Shown here: positions 8,497 through 19,279 of the stretch, piece by piece
How the letters are laid out: every line of letters begins with the position of its first letter
How positions within the stretch are numbered: the first letter of the stretch is position 1
NCBI GenBank assembly: GCA_030680075.1
Contig: JAUXWR010000404.1
Span: 62,001 to 126,000 of the forward strand
Direction of reading: 5' to 3'
DNA length: 64,000 nt
DNA from: Legionella sp.
GTDB lineage: Bacteria; Pseudomonadota; Gammaproteobacteria; Legionellales; Legionellaceae
Program-made: the position numbers and the translations under genes
The notes under the pieces: model-generated
The model's input: the letters and a program-made list of their open reading frames with translations, nothing else
Told to the model about the DNA's origin: nothing
Database searches by the model: none

Positions 8497-9144
8497 ATGG
8501 TATACCTGATGTCAGAAATTACCGAAGAAGATTATCGTCAAACTATTTCAGATGCATTGGACGTATGCTGGGGAGATAAGATAAAAGTCAAAGCGCTGGG
8601 ACGGGCGCAGAGGCTAGGATTATCCCTTTATAATATTCAATATATGGCCAATAGCGACACTTACCTGAGCGGTTTGATAATTAATGCCAATACTAATGCG
8701 GAAGCTCTTTTGTATTTCAAACTTTATACATCAATTATTGAACTGGAGCAAAAACAGTTGCAATTTAAAATGAGAGGAAAAACAAGAGCTTATGATGCTT
8801 GTGACCGGTTGATAACTGTGATGGAAAAAAATATCAAAGAGCGCTTTAATTATGAGAATCCTGTTGAGAACAGAGCCGAGCACTTTCAGGCACTTCATGC
8901 GGATTTTAAGCGCGTGCTGGGTGAGGTAAAAGATGAATTAGAGAGCCACCGAGGCATCCGCGGTATACTGGATGGAATCGCCACAATACTGGCAAGCCTC
9001 GTCATATTTTATCCGCTTACCTATATCTATCAAAAAATGAACGGTATTAATTACACCTTCTTTAAAACAGACTCCAGATGTTTGTTAGATGGTTTAGAAA
9101 AGCAAATGGGCGAGATACATCGAGTAGCTGCAACTGAAGTGTAG
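8497..9144 (+). CDS. orphan protein, possibly effector-like
   Basis: 215 residues from ATG 8497, or 211 from ATG 8509 (MSEITEEDYRQ); neither has a clear Shine-Dalgarno. No family recognised. The protein is mainly helical and charged, with one hydrophobic stretch near residues 158-178 (GIATILASLVIFYPLTYIY) and a soluble C-tail. It lies alone in an accessory stretch just after a repeat-rich gap and before a toxin-antitoxin remnant. A putative PmrA-like box 50-70 bases upstream would, if real, suggest co-regulation with the Dot/Icm effector regulon. Function unknown. Confidence 0.65.
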   Translation: MVYLMSEITEEDYRQTISDALDVCWGDKIKVKALGRAQRLGLSLYNIQYMANSDTYLSGLIINANTNAEALLYFKLYTSIIELEQKQLQFKMRGKTRAYDACDRLITVMEKNIKERFNYENPVENRAEHFQALHADFKRVLGEVKDELESHRGIRGILDGIATILASLVIFYPLTYIYQKMNGINYTFFKTDSRCLLDGLEKQMGEIHRVAATEV

Positions 9145-9248
9145 CTTTCATTTCCATAGAATCTATTTATATGGATAATATTTTTTGACAGCACCAAATA
9201 AAGCACTATAATTAGGTCATATTCAGAGTTTAATTAAGGTCATTTATA

Positions 9249-9500
9249 ATGCAAACATTATTTGCCACCCAAGTAGCGAGTATTAGTGAACTAAAGAAAA
9301 ATCCTACAAAACTAATAAATGATTCGCATGGAAAACCTATAGCAATTCTAAACCACAATACAGCAGCTGCTTATCTAATACCGGTAGAAACCTTTGAGCG
9401 ATTGATGGATCTTATTGATGAAAATGAATTATACAAAATAGTGGAACAACGCTTATCTTCTCAGTTCCAGTCAATTAAGGTTGATATTGATGAGTTATGA
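9249..9500 (+). CDS. Phd/YefM-family antitoxin
   Basis: 83 residues. The N-terminal half (ASISELKKNPTKLINDSHGKPIAILNHN, then AAYLIPVETFERL) has the Phd/YefM/RelB-type fold signature: an S-x-x-x-L-K-x-N-P opening, G-x-P-I-A-I-L strand and Y-L-I-P-x-x-x-F helix. The C-terminal 30 residues are acidic and should wrap the toxin. These antitoxins bind the operon promoter as dimers and neutralise a RelE/ParE mRNA interferase. The stop overlaps the toxin start by 11 bases, the usual arrangement. The partner toxin is frameshifted, so the antitoxin may be an orphan now. Confidence 0.9.
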   Translation: MQTLFATQVASISELKKNPTKLINDSHGKPIAILNHNTAAAYLIPVETFERLMDLIDENELYKIVEQRLSSQFQSIKVDIDEL

Positions 9501-9779
9501 GCTTCATTTTCATCCAATAGCTATGAGGGAATGGAAAAAGCTAACAAAAGGGTTGCAAGAGCAATTTAAAAAATCTTAAAACGTCGTTTGGAAAATCCGC
9601 ATGTTATTTCTGCTATCCTGAGAGGAACACTCAATGATTGTTATAAGATTAAGTTACGTCAATCAAGCTATCGATTAATTTATCAAGTAAACGATAAAAA
9701 ATTGGTTGTAACAGTGATTGCCGTTGGTAAAAGAAATAAAAATGAAGTTTATGACGAAGCTGGAATCAGGAAAGAATAG
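9490..9779 (+). pseudogene. RelE/ParE-family toxin, broken by a frameshift
   Basis: Translation from ATG 9490 gives MSYELHFHPIAMREWKKLTKGLQEQFKKS and then stops at 9577. The missing rest of a RelE-type toxin continues in the -1 frame: LKRRLENPHV...CYKIKLRQSSYRLIYQV...VTVIAVGKRNKNEVYDEA, ending at 9779. A one-base loss in the A run at 9568-9573 (six A) restores one ~96-residue toxin with EQFKKILKRRLENP across the join. RelE toxins cut ribosome-bound mRNA. Alternatives are a sequencing error, or slippage on A6 producing some full-length toxin. The intact remainder suggests the break is recent. Confidence 0.8.
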
Positions 9780-9797
9780 TGAATTTCTTTAATTACG

Positions 9798-11039
9798 CTA
9801 ACTTAAATAAACTTCCTCTTCTTCCTCTATTAATAAATCAACCGCTTCTATTTTCTGAAAGCGTTGAGTTATCTTGCGTGCGGACGTAGTGACTTCGCCC
9901 ACATCCTGATGAGCCAGGTCAATGTGCTTGGATAATTTATCCATTCGCTTTTCAAACCGTTGAAAATCATCAGCGAGCGTGTGCAAGTGTTTTTGAATAA
10001 TATGCACTTGCTTTCGGGTGGCGTCATCTTTAAGAACAGCGCGAGCGGTGGTTAATACGGCCATGAGCGTGCTCGGTGAGACCAGCCAGACTTTAAGACG
10101 TTGTGAGAGCGCGATAATATCAGGATAGTTTGCATGAATTTCAGCAAAAATAGCCTCGGCCGGGATAAACATCACCGCACCATCAGTGGTTTCATTGGGG
10201 ATGATGTATTTTTCGGCGATATCTTTAATGTGCTTTTGCACGTCTTGTCGAAATTGCTGCTGCAAAGATTTTTTCTCAACAGCACCTGTATTGCTGTTCA
10301 TTAGCTTTTGATAGGTTTCGAGCGGGAATTTCGCGTCAATTACAATGTTACCGGTTGGGTCGGGTAAAAAAAGCATGCAGTCAGCGCGTTTTTGATTACT
10401 TAACGTATGTTGCAGGCGATAATGGGTGCTGGGAATCATATTGGCAATTAACGTTGCTAACTGAACTTCGCCAAATGCGCCTCGTGCCTGCTTGTCAACC
10501 AGAATATCCTGCAGGCTCACGACATGTGTTGAAAGCTCGGTAATTTTTTTCTGTGCTTCATCAATCATCGTTAAACGAACCACCACATCGGTAAATGTCG
10601 ATGAGGTTTTTTCAAAGCCTTCAGTGAGTTTATTATTAACCTGTTGAGTAAGATTGTGTAAATGATTGCGTATTTCTTCGGTTAAGGATTGCAAATGCGA
10701 GGTCAGGGAACTCGCGTGTTGCTTAAAACTATGGTTCATCTGCTCGCGAACATCGGTCATATGCCGCTGTACCGTTTGGCTTATCAGTTGTTGATTACTA
10801 AGCTGGCCTTGTGAAATCTGCTCATGAATACGCAGTTGACCTACTTGATGCATGTCAGTGATATCAAGATGCAGTTGATGAAGTTCAGTTGTCATTAACT
10901 GCCAGGTTTTTTCAAATTGCAAGTTGTTAGATTTACGCAGGCTATTTTGGCGAAAAAAAAGCGATAGAATGAAAAAAAACTGCAAGGCGAGAAATATAAC
11001 AATGCCCTGCAGCAGTGAAAGGTGAGACAACTCAAACAT
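9798..11039 (-). CDS. rmuC: RmuC-family DNA recombination protein
   Basis: 413 residues. An N-terminal membrane anchor (LLQGIVIFLALQFFFILSLFF, about 9-29) is followed by a long coiled coil (~40-190). Then comes the RmuC nuclease-like core: QARGAFGEVQL, RADCMLFLPD, NIVIDAKFPLETYQ (Asp/Lys of a PD-(D/E)XK-like site), VMFIPAEAIFAEI, and LVSPSTLMAVLTTARAV. RmuC limits inversion at short inverted repeats in E. coli. A C-terminal helical tail closes with an unusual acidic run (LLIEEEEEVYL). The next gene upstream on the same strand ends only 2 bases before this start, so it may be transcribed with the two exported-protein genes. Confidence 0.95.
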   Translation of the reverse strand: MFELSHLSLLQGIVIFLALQFFFILSLFFRQNSLRKSNNLQFEKTWQLMTTELHQLHLDITDMHQVGQLRIHEQISQGQLSNQQLISQTVQRHMTDVREQMNHSFKQHASSLTSHLQSLTEEIRNHLHNLTQQVNNKLTEGFEKTSSTFTDVVVRLTMIDEAQKKITELSTHVVSLQDILVDKQARGAFGEVQLATLIANMIPSTHYRLQHTLSNQKRADCMLFLPDPTGNIVIDAKFPLETYQKLMNSNTGAVEKKSLQQQFRQDVQKHIKDIAEKYIIPNETTDGAVMFIPAEAIFAEIHANYPDIIALSQRLKVWLVSPSTLMAVLTTARAVLKDDATRKQVHIIQKHLHTLADDFQRFEKRMDKLSKHIDLAHQDVGEVTTSARKITQRFQKIEAVDLLIEEEEEVYLS

Positions 11040-11041
11040 TT

Positions 11042-12220
11042 TTACCCTGATTTGGAAATGTTAATCGGCTTATTATACGTATCAACTGTTTTTAATTGCC
11101 CGTAATCGATCAACTGAATAGAGCCCAGATAATAAGGGGCTTTGTAATGATTGGCAACATCAGGCGGAAATGAAATAACCATTTCCGACTGCCCTGGTGC
11201 GAGCCATGCGGCTGATTGCACACTTTGAATGGCTTCTTTTTTGCCTTTCTTGCCGGTCGCAAAGAGCACAGCTTGCAGGGCATAACGACTTCCAGTTGCC
11301 ACATTCACATTTACAGTAAAACTAAATGGCTGTGATTCATGCGCTTTTATCTCGGTGATGGCGGCAGATGGAATAGCATAAGAAAAAGCGGTATGCGCAT
11401 GACGTCTTATCATTTGCTCATTAATGGTTGCTGTAACCGCTGCTTCCACGTACCAGTTTTTACCGTGTGGGTTTTTCTCTGAATCCAGTTTAAAGTGCGC
11501 CTTGTAAACCCCTGGAGACACCTTCTCAGTAACTAATGGAATAGTTTCTCCAGCAGCAGTAGATGCTGATATCGTAATTGTGTCGAGGGAATAATCCGTT
11601 GCATTATCATGTAAGCGTAAAGTGGCAACCAGCTCATCGCCATATTGGTAAAAGGCTTTATCTGTTTCAAGGCTTAAGGCCGTATTAGACGCCTTATCCA
11701 GTACGTGAATCATGAATCGGTCGTTTAGGTTATTGCCAGCGTTTTTTACGCGAAGACTAAATTCCCCGGCCCCTAATTCTGGCTTTAATTGCACTGCCAG
11801 TATTTCATTTATGAAGGGTGAGTTTTGCAGGGCTTCATCTTGTGCCCATAACGCAGACGCGTCTTTTAAAGGCAGATCAACCTCTCCTTTTTTGATGTTA
11901 AATTCAGGAGTAAACGCTTTTATATGCCTGCTTAAGGGAACAATGCGAATAACAGCACCTGGTGCCATTGTATAAATAGATACACCTTGTTTTAGTTCGC
12001 TTAGGGTTACTTCCTGGCGATATTTCACACTATCCTGATGATGAAGGGTGTCATGACCCAATGGTTTGCTGTCAATCGTCCAGGAGGTATTAAGAACGGA
12101 GTGAGAAAGGGACTCACACGTGTCACATTCATAGGATTTGAGTTCATGGCCTGGCAGCATCATGGCAGCTGCATGTCCCACCCATAATGCGGATAAAAAA
12201 ACAATATAATTTGATTTCAT
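11042..12220 (-). CDS. exported protein with Ig-like/beta-sandwich character (possibly DUF4785)
   Basis: 392 residues with a Sec signal peptide (MKSNYIVFLSALWVGHAAA). The mature part is beta-rich: an N-terminal region with a CDTC pair, a middle domain (SLETDKAFYQYGDELVATLRLHDN, GVYKAHFKLDSEKNPHG) resembling Ig-like or macroglobulin-type sandwiches, and a C-terminal one (PFSFTVNVNVATGSRYALQAVLF). It resembles Legionella proteins annotated DUF4785, but I am not certain of the family name. Its start overlaps the stop of an exported alpha/beta hydrolase by 4 bases (ATGA), so the two are translationally coupled; a substrate-binding or accessory role to that hydrolase is possible. Confidence 0.75.
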   Translation of the reverse strand: MKSNYIVFLSALWVGHAAAMMLPGHELKSYECDTCESLSHSVLNTSWTIDSKPLGHDTLHHQDSVKYRQEVTLSELKQGVSIYTMAPGAVIRIVPLSRHIKAFTPEFNIKKGEVDLPLKDASALWAQDEALQNSPFINEILAVQLKPELGAGEFSLRVKNAGNNLNDRFMIHVLDKASNTALSLETDKAFYQYGDELVATLRLHDNATDYSLDTITISASTAAGETIPLVTEKVSPGVYKAHFKLDSEKNPHGKNWYVEAAVTATINEQMIRRHAHTAFSYAIPSAAITEIKAHESQPFSFTVNVNVATGSRYALQAVLFATGKKGKKEAIQSVQSAAWLAPGQSEMVISFPPDVANHYKAPYYLGSIQLIDYGQLKTVDTYNKPINISKSG

Positions 12221-13113
12221 TGCGATACTCCAAGCTCGACAAGATCATTCTTAAGAATAGTTTCCAGACCAAAACAGTTATGGCGGCTTTGATTATGACT
12301 CAGAGGTGTTCTGTCCTGGGTTCTTTCTATATCGTAAAACCAGGTCGTACCCGCAATATTTTGAGATCTGCAATTAAGAAATCCATCCGCACAGCTTTCG
12401 AGATATAATTTGGCGATTTTAAGACCGGCATTAAGCGTGTAACCATTGCAATAGCTCGCGCTGGAAAAAGGTGATGCGGTGACATCGGAGCTTACAATGA
12501 CACGAAATGGTACCGGTAAAGAAGGGCGACCCGGCGTTCCCAAAAGTAACTCATCATTGTAAAGGGCCATATCACCTACCCTCTGTTGAAGCACCGAATC
12601 ATTCCGATAACCAATAAGCCACCCAATAGCCTCGAACAAAATACTGCCGTCGGTAGCTTCATCGGCAAGTGGCGTACCACCACTTGAGGGCGAGATAGCA
12701 ACCACATTAATAATTTTTTTACCCAATTCCAGAAAACGCGGATCATAAGTAGGGTTGGAGAGAATCCAACGGATAATATTAGCGCCATCAGAATGCGTAT
12801 AAACAACCAATTTGGTTATTTTTTTATTATCAATAAAGGTAAGTAGTTGATCGGCGGTACAGCCTGCGGCATCTTCATGCCACATCGACTGACTATAATC
12901 ACAGGCCACCACTACATGATTGTCGGGGTTTGGCAAAGAGTTGGTTAGAAGGGTAATGAACTCCTTCTTCCAGTAACCTCCTTCGGCATCAATCCGATGA
13001 TCGTTAGTACCATGCACCAGCGCTATCCCAAAATTCTCAGCCGATGCAAAAGCGAAATTAAAGAAGGAAAATACAACCATTAGCACAGAGAGTGTATAGC
13101 GGCGCAAGTCCAT
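12217..13113 (-). CDS. exported alpha/beta hydrolase (lipase/esterase-like)
   Basis: 298 residues with a signal peptide (to about AFASA-ENFG). LVHGTND (HG at 34-35) is the oxyanion strand of the alpha/beta hydrolase fold, and VVYTHSDGANIIRW gives the nucleophile elbow with Ser108 (H-S-D-G instead of G-x-S-x-G, with Thr in place of the first Gly). SPSSGGTPLADEATDG resembles the region after the elbow in PGAP1/LipA-type lipases. The final His is probably in SHNQSRHNC near the C-terminus; Cys residues suggest disulphides. The substrate is unknown. It is first of a coupled pair with the downstream exported protein; both point away from ligA. Confidence 0.75.
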   Translation of the reverse strand: MDLRRYTLSVLMVVFSFFNFAFASAENFGIALVHGTNDHRIDAEGGYWKKEFITLLTNSLPNPDNHVVVACDYSQSMWHEDAAGCTADQLLTFIDNKKITKLVVYTHSDGANIIRWILSNPTYDPRFLELGKKIINVVAISPSSGGTPLADEATDGSILFEAIGWLIGYRNDSVLQQRVGDMALYNDELLLGTPGRPSLPVPFRVIVSSDVTASPFSSASYCNGYTLNAGLKIAKLYLESCADGFLNCRSQNIAGTTWFYDIERTQDRTPLSHNQSRHNCFGLETILKNDLVELGVSQ

Positions 13114-13255
13114 TTTATTTATGCCTTGTCTTAAAGTGGTGCTTATCTATAACATAACCTGAATTAACTGAGCAAGAGGTTGTTTTCTCTATAAGATAAA
13201 TCGTTTAATTAGATTGCAACCGTGTTTTACAGGGTGATAAACTTTTTTCTTTTAA

Positions 13256-15289
<2,034 letters not shown>

Positions 15290-15305
15290 CAATAAGGATA
15301 TTTTA

Positions 15306-16070
15306 GTGGTTTGGATAACTCAGCTTCATTTGTGGATTGCTTTTATTGCAACCTTCACGCTCATTGTATTTCATTACCTAAGTCCATGGTTTGCCCACAA
15401 ACTGCCGCGCAATGGCAAATCCTTTATATCCTTTGCAGCCGGTACGGCTTTAGCGTATGTGTTTTTACACATGTTGCCCGATTTGGTGGAATACAACGAG
15501 CCGATTGGACGGTTCCTCATCAATCAGGACTGGTTGACGCCCTTTACCGAACTAATGATATACATAGTCGCGCTCTTTGGTTTTTTAATTTATTATGGGC
15601 TGGAGCTTTTGGCGGAAAGTTATAAAAACACAGCGAATAAAGGCACGCTTGTGTATGGATTACATCTGATGATGTTTTGTCTTTATAATTTTCTCATCAC
15701 CTATACCATGGCTTTGCGCGCGCAAACCAGTATGAGTGCCACGTTTATATTTACTTTTTCAATGGCGTTACATTTTGTTTTGACTGACCGCAAATTTTCC
15801 CGCCTTCATAAACGACAATTTGATCAGAAAGGGCGTTTTATTTTGATTTTGGCGCTACTCATAGGTTGGATTTATTCCATAGTTTTTGATCCCGTTAATG
15901 TGGTTGTCGCCGCTTTTATGGTGGCTTTTCTTGCGGGTTCTGTTTTATTAAATGTTTTTCGAGAAGAGCTGCCGGTTGCAAAACGCATGAGTTACTGGTG
16001 GTTTATAACGGGTGTGGGCGTCATCATGCTCCTCTTGCTGTTGCAGGTTTGGGTTCAAACGATTATTTAA
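15306..16070 (+). CDS. ZIP-like integral membrane protein
   Basis: 254 residues starting at GTG 15306 with AAGGA upstream. Seven or eight membrane segments are visible. SFAAGTALAYVFLHMLPDLVEY has the S-x-x-x-G-x-x-x-x-x-x-x-H-x-x-P-D/E pattern of ZIP metal transporters, and AFLAGSVLLNVFREELP resembles the ZIP TM5 signature in layout, but the second conserved His is replaced. A Zn/Fe permease is thus plausible but not secure; it could be a divergent member that lost transport. It directly follows ligA, whose zinc finger needs zinc, although that link is probably coincidental. Confidence 0.6.
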   Translation: MVWITQLHLWIAFIATFTLIVFHYLSPWFAHKLPRNGKSFISFAAGTALAYVFLHMLPDLVEYNEPIGRFLINQDWLTPFTELMIYIVALFGFLIYYGLELLAESYKNTANKGTLVYGLHLMMFCLYNFLITYTMALRAQTSMSATFIFTFSMALHFVLTDRKFSRLHKRQFDQKGRFILILALLIGWIYSIVFDPVNVVVAAFMVAFLAGSVLLNVFREELPVAKRMSYWWFITGVGVIMLLLLLQVWVQTII

Positions 16071-16140
16071 ACTTGACTAAAGGCCTTCTCACTTTCATCA
16101 TAATACCTTGAAAATGTTTGTTTTTTTTTAGGAATGGATA

Positions 16141-18303
16141 TTGAGGGTATTTTATAGAGCAAGTATTTACACTGCCGTTTTTCTGGGAGCGATCGTTAAT
16201 GCTTATGCTCAGAGCTGCGTATTTAATAATCCTTATCCCCATAGTGACGCCTTAAAGAAAATTTACTATTCCTCCTTTACCGAACAACCTAAAACACTCG
16301 ACCCTGCGCGTTCCTATTCAAGTAATGAATATCAATTTATCGCTCAGATTTATGAACCGCTGTTAGAGTATGATTATTATAAAAGACCCTATGAACTTAA
16401 GCCCCTCACCGCAGCCACAATGCCCGAAATTCGTTATTTGAATAAACAAAGCCTGCCGCTGCAAACCACTGATGAAGCCATTGCTTATAGTGTTTATACC
16501 ATTCGTATAAAACCAGGCATCCTCTTTCAGCCGCACCCCGCCTTAGCCAGGAAGGGCGATAATCACTACCGTTACCTTGAGTTATCCGAAGATTACCTTG
16601 ATGAGGAAGACATTTCCCAATTGTCTGATTTTGCCTATAACGGTACGCGCGAATTAATAGCAGATGATTATATTTATGAAATCAAACGGATGGCGAATCC
16701 TGCGATTAGCTCGCCCATTTATGGATTGATGAGTGAACATATTGTCGGATTTCGTGAGTTCTCGCAGCTATTGCCTAAAAATATTAGTAAAGGAGAGTTT
16801 CTGGATTTAAGACAATACCCTTTGGAGGGTGTGAAAAAACTGGATGACTATAGCTTTGAAATTACCCTTATTGGTCAATATCCCCAGTTTATGTTTTGGC
16901 TGGCTATGCCATTTTTTTCGCCAGTTCCCTGGGAGGCAGATAAATTTTATTCGCAGTCGGGGATGGAGGATAAAAATCTTCGATTTGATTGGTACCCAAT
17001 AGGAACAGGGCCTTTCTTGCTTCGTCAAAACAATCCTAATCGCTCCATGGTTTTAAATAAAAACCCCAATTTCAGGAAAGAATTTTTTCCCTACAATGGC
17101 AATACGCAAGATATGAATAGCTATGTTGGTCGAACAATTCCCATGGTTGATGAAGCCGTATATACCCTTGAGAAAGAGTCTATTCCCCGTTGGAATAAAT
17201 TTTTACAAGGCTATTACGATGTATCCAGCATTAGTACCGATAGTTACGATCAAGCCATTCAGATAGATTCATCCGGTGCACCTATGCTAAGTCAAAGCAT
17301 GAAAGCCAAAAAAATGCGTTTAATAGAAACTATCGATCCCAGTATTTATTACCTGGGTTTTAATATGATGGATCCAATTGTAGGCGGCAAAAGTGCACGA
17401 GCTCGCAAATTACGTCAGGCTATTTCTATCGCGATTAATTATGATGAAAATATAACCATATTTTTCAATGGACGTGGGCATGCGGCCCAAGGCCCTGTGC
17501 CCCCAGGGATTTTTGGTTATAAAGAGGGGAAGGCGGGTATTAATCCCTACGTATATCAATGGGATGGAAAAAAACCGCGGCGACGCCCCATTGAAGATGC
17601 CAGAAAATTAATGAGTGAAGCAGGTTACGTGGATGGTCGAGATAAAAAGACCGGACGCGCCTTGATTCTTCATTATGATGTTCCGGTGACCGGCACGCCG
17701 GATGACAAGTCGCAACTGGATTGGATGAGAAAACAATTCGCTCGCATTGGTATTGATTTAGATATTCGCGGCACACTTTATAATCGTTTTCAGGAAAAAA
17801 TGCGCAGTGGAAATGCGCAGATCTTTAGTTGGGGGTGGAATGCTGATTACCCTGATCCTGAAAATTTTCTGTTTATGCTTTATAGTGGTAATGGCAAGGT
17901 AGCGCACGGGGGGGAAAATGCCGCCAATTACAGTAATCCCGTCTACGACCGCCTCTTTGAATTGATGAAAAATCGTGAAAATGATGCCACGCGTCAACAA
18001 CTTATTGATAAACTCGTGGAAATAGCCAGACACGATGCGCCATGGGTATGGGGAATTAACACCGAGAGTTTAATTTTAGATCAGCAATGGGTTTCCATCA
18101 CCAAGCCTAACACAATTAGCATGAATCAACTTAAATACATTGCAATTGATGTGGGGGTGCGTAATAAATTACGAGCCTTATGGAATAAGCCTGTGCTCTG
18201 GCCAATGGGTTTGTTGCTTGTTTTTTTTGTGGTGTCTTTGTTACCTTTATTTTTTGCCTACCAGAAAAAAGAAAAAAGTCGAGCCTTGAGAATTAAATCA
18301 TGA
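16141..18303 (+). CDS. oligopeptide-type ABC transporter substrate-binding protein, membrane-anchored
   Basis: 720 residues from TTG 16141, which has AGGA 7-8 bases upstream; a nearby ATG at 16134 is out of frame and stops at once. A signal peptide (YTAVFLGAIVNAYA) is followed by the SBP_bac_5 fold: TLDPARSYSSNEYQFIAQIYEPLLEYD near the start, GTGPFLL, RKLRQAISIAINYDENI, GPVPPGIFGY, and FSWGWNADYPDPENFL near the end. Unusually, the C-terminus carries a membrane helix (MGLLLVFFVVSLLPLFFAY) and basic tail, so the protein is probably tethered to the inner membrane. Its stop overlaps the permease start (ATGA). Confidence 0.9.
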   Translation: MRVFYRASIYTAVFLGAIVNAYAQSCVFNNPYPHSDALKKIYYSSFTEQPKTLDPARSYSSNEYQFIAQIYEPLLEYDYYKRPYELKPLTAATMPEIRYLNKQSLPLQTTDEAIAYSVYTIRIKPGILFQPHPALARKGDNHYRYLELSEDYLDEEDISQLSDFAYNGTRELIADDYIYEIKRMANPAISSPIYGLMSEHIVGFREFSQLLPKNISKGEFLDLRQYPLEGVKKLDDYSFEITLIGQYPQFMFWLAMPFFSPVPWEADKFYSQSGMEDKNLRFDWYPIGTGPFLLRQNNPNRSMVLNKNPNFRKEFFPYNGNTQDMNSYVGRTIPMVDEAVYTLEKESIPRWNKFLQGYYDVSSISTDSYDQAIQIDSSGAPMLSQSMKAKKMRLIETIDPSIYYLGFNMMDPIVGGKSARARKLRQAISIAINYDENITIFFNGRGHAAQGPVPPGIFGYKEGKAGINPYVYQWDGKKPRRRPIEDARKLMSEAGYVDGRDKKTGRALILHYDVPVTGTPDDKSQLDWMRKQFARIGIDLDIRGTLYNRFQEKMRSGNAQIFSWGWNADYPDPENFLFMLYSGNGKVAHGGENAANYSNPVYDRLFELMKNRENDATRQQLIDKLVEIARHDAPWVWGINTESLILDQQWVSITKPNTISMNQLKYIAIDVGVRNKLRALWNKPVLWPMGLLLVFFVVSLLPLFFAYQKKEKSRALRIKS

Positions 18304-19277
18304 CCTATTACCTGATTAGACGACTATTGTTTGCAATCCCCATTTTATTTGGCATTAATTTAATTACGTTCGCGCTTTTTTTTATTGTCAATTCACCTGA
18401 TGATATGGCGCGAATGCAATTAGGGCAAAAACATGTAAGCCCTGAGGCCATTGTTCATTGGAAAGTGCAACATGGTTACGATTTGCCTCTTTTTTTTAAT
18501 GCAGAGAAACCTGGCACTCAAACGCTTACTCAAACCCTGTTTTTTCAAAAATCACTCAAACTTTTTGCTTTTGATTTTGGTCGCTCTGACGGAGGGCGGG
18601 ATATTAGTTTTGATATTTCCGAGCGCATGTGGCCGAGTCTTGCGATTGCCATACCAGCGCTTTTCTTGGGTATGTTCATCGACATTGTAGTCTCCATGAG
18701 TATGGCTTTTTTTCGTTCGACCTATCTTGATATTAGCGGGGTGGTGTTTTGTATTATTTTGATGTCCATCTCGAGCCTTTTTTATATCATCGGTGGTCAA
18801 TATCTATTTGGGAAGTTACTGCGTTTAGTGCCCATATCAGGTTACGATGAAGGAATAAACAGTATCAAATTTATTCTCTTACCCGTACTTGTCGCGGTCA
18901 TTGGCGGGTTAGGGGCTGGAGCAAGATGGTATCGTACCTTGTTTCTTGAAGAAATGAATAAGGATTATGTGAAAACTGCGCGTGCCAAGGGGCTTAGCGA
19001 AACACGTGTATTGTTTGTGCATGTATTAAAAAACACGATGTTGCCTATTCTTACCGGAGTTGTCGTTATCATCCCTTCGCTGTTTATGGGAAGCCTCGTG
19101 CTTGAATCATTCTTTGGGGTGCCAGGTCTTGGCAGCTATATCATTGACGCAATCCAGCAACAGGATTTTGCAATTGTGCGAGCAATGGTTTTCTTAGGTT
19201 CCATACTCTATATCGTCGGATTAATTTTGACAGATATCTCTTACACTTGGGCTGATCCGCGCGTGAGGTTTAGTTAA
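18300..19277 (+). CDS. oligopeptide ABC transporter permease, DppB/OppB type
   Basis: 325 residues, six membrane segments. The start MTYYLIRRLLFAIPILFGINLITF is typical of the DppB/OppB family. The cytoplasmic EAA loop is YVKTARAKGLSETRVLFVHVLKNTMLPI, the site contacting the ATPase subunit. LESFFGVPGLGSYIIDAI and the ending ADPRVRFS are also standard. A longer than usual periplasmic loop (LPLFFNAEKPGTQTLTQ) may dock the anchored binding protein. It is the second gene of a three-gene operon (binding protein, two permeases) in which no ATPase gene is present; the ATPases must be supplied from elsewhere. Confidence 0.93.
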   Translation: MTYYLIRRLLFAIPILFGINLITFALFFIVNSPDDMARMQLGQKHVSPEAIVHWKVQHGYDLPLFFNAEKPGTQTLTQTLFFQKSLKLFAFDFGRSDGGRDISFDISERMWPSLAIAIPALFLGMFIDIVVSMSMAFFRSTYLDISGVVFCIILMSISSLFYIIGGQYLFGKLLRLVPISGYDEGINSIKFILLPVLVAVIGGLGAGARWYRTLFLEEMNKDYVKTARAKGLSETRVLFVHVLKNTMLPILTGVVVIIPSLFMGSLVLESFFGVPGLGSYIIDAIQQQDFAIVRAMVFLGSILYIVGLILTDISYTWADPRVRFS

Positions 19278-19279
19278 TC

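Noticed and set aside
9565..9580. Programmed -1 frameshift site in the toxin gene
   Set aside because: The run is only A6 with no obvious downstream stem or upstream stimulator; simple mutation is more likely, although slippage is kept as an option.
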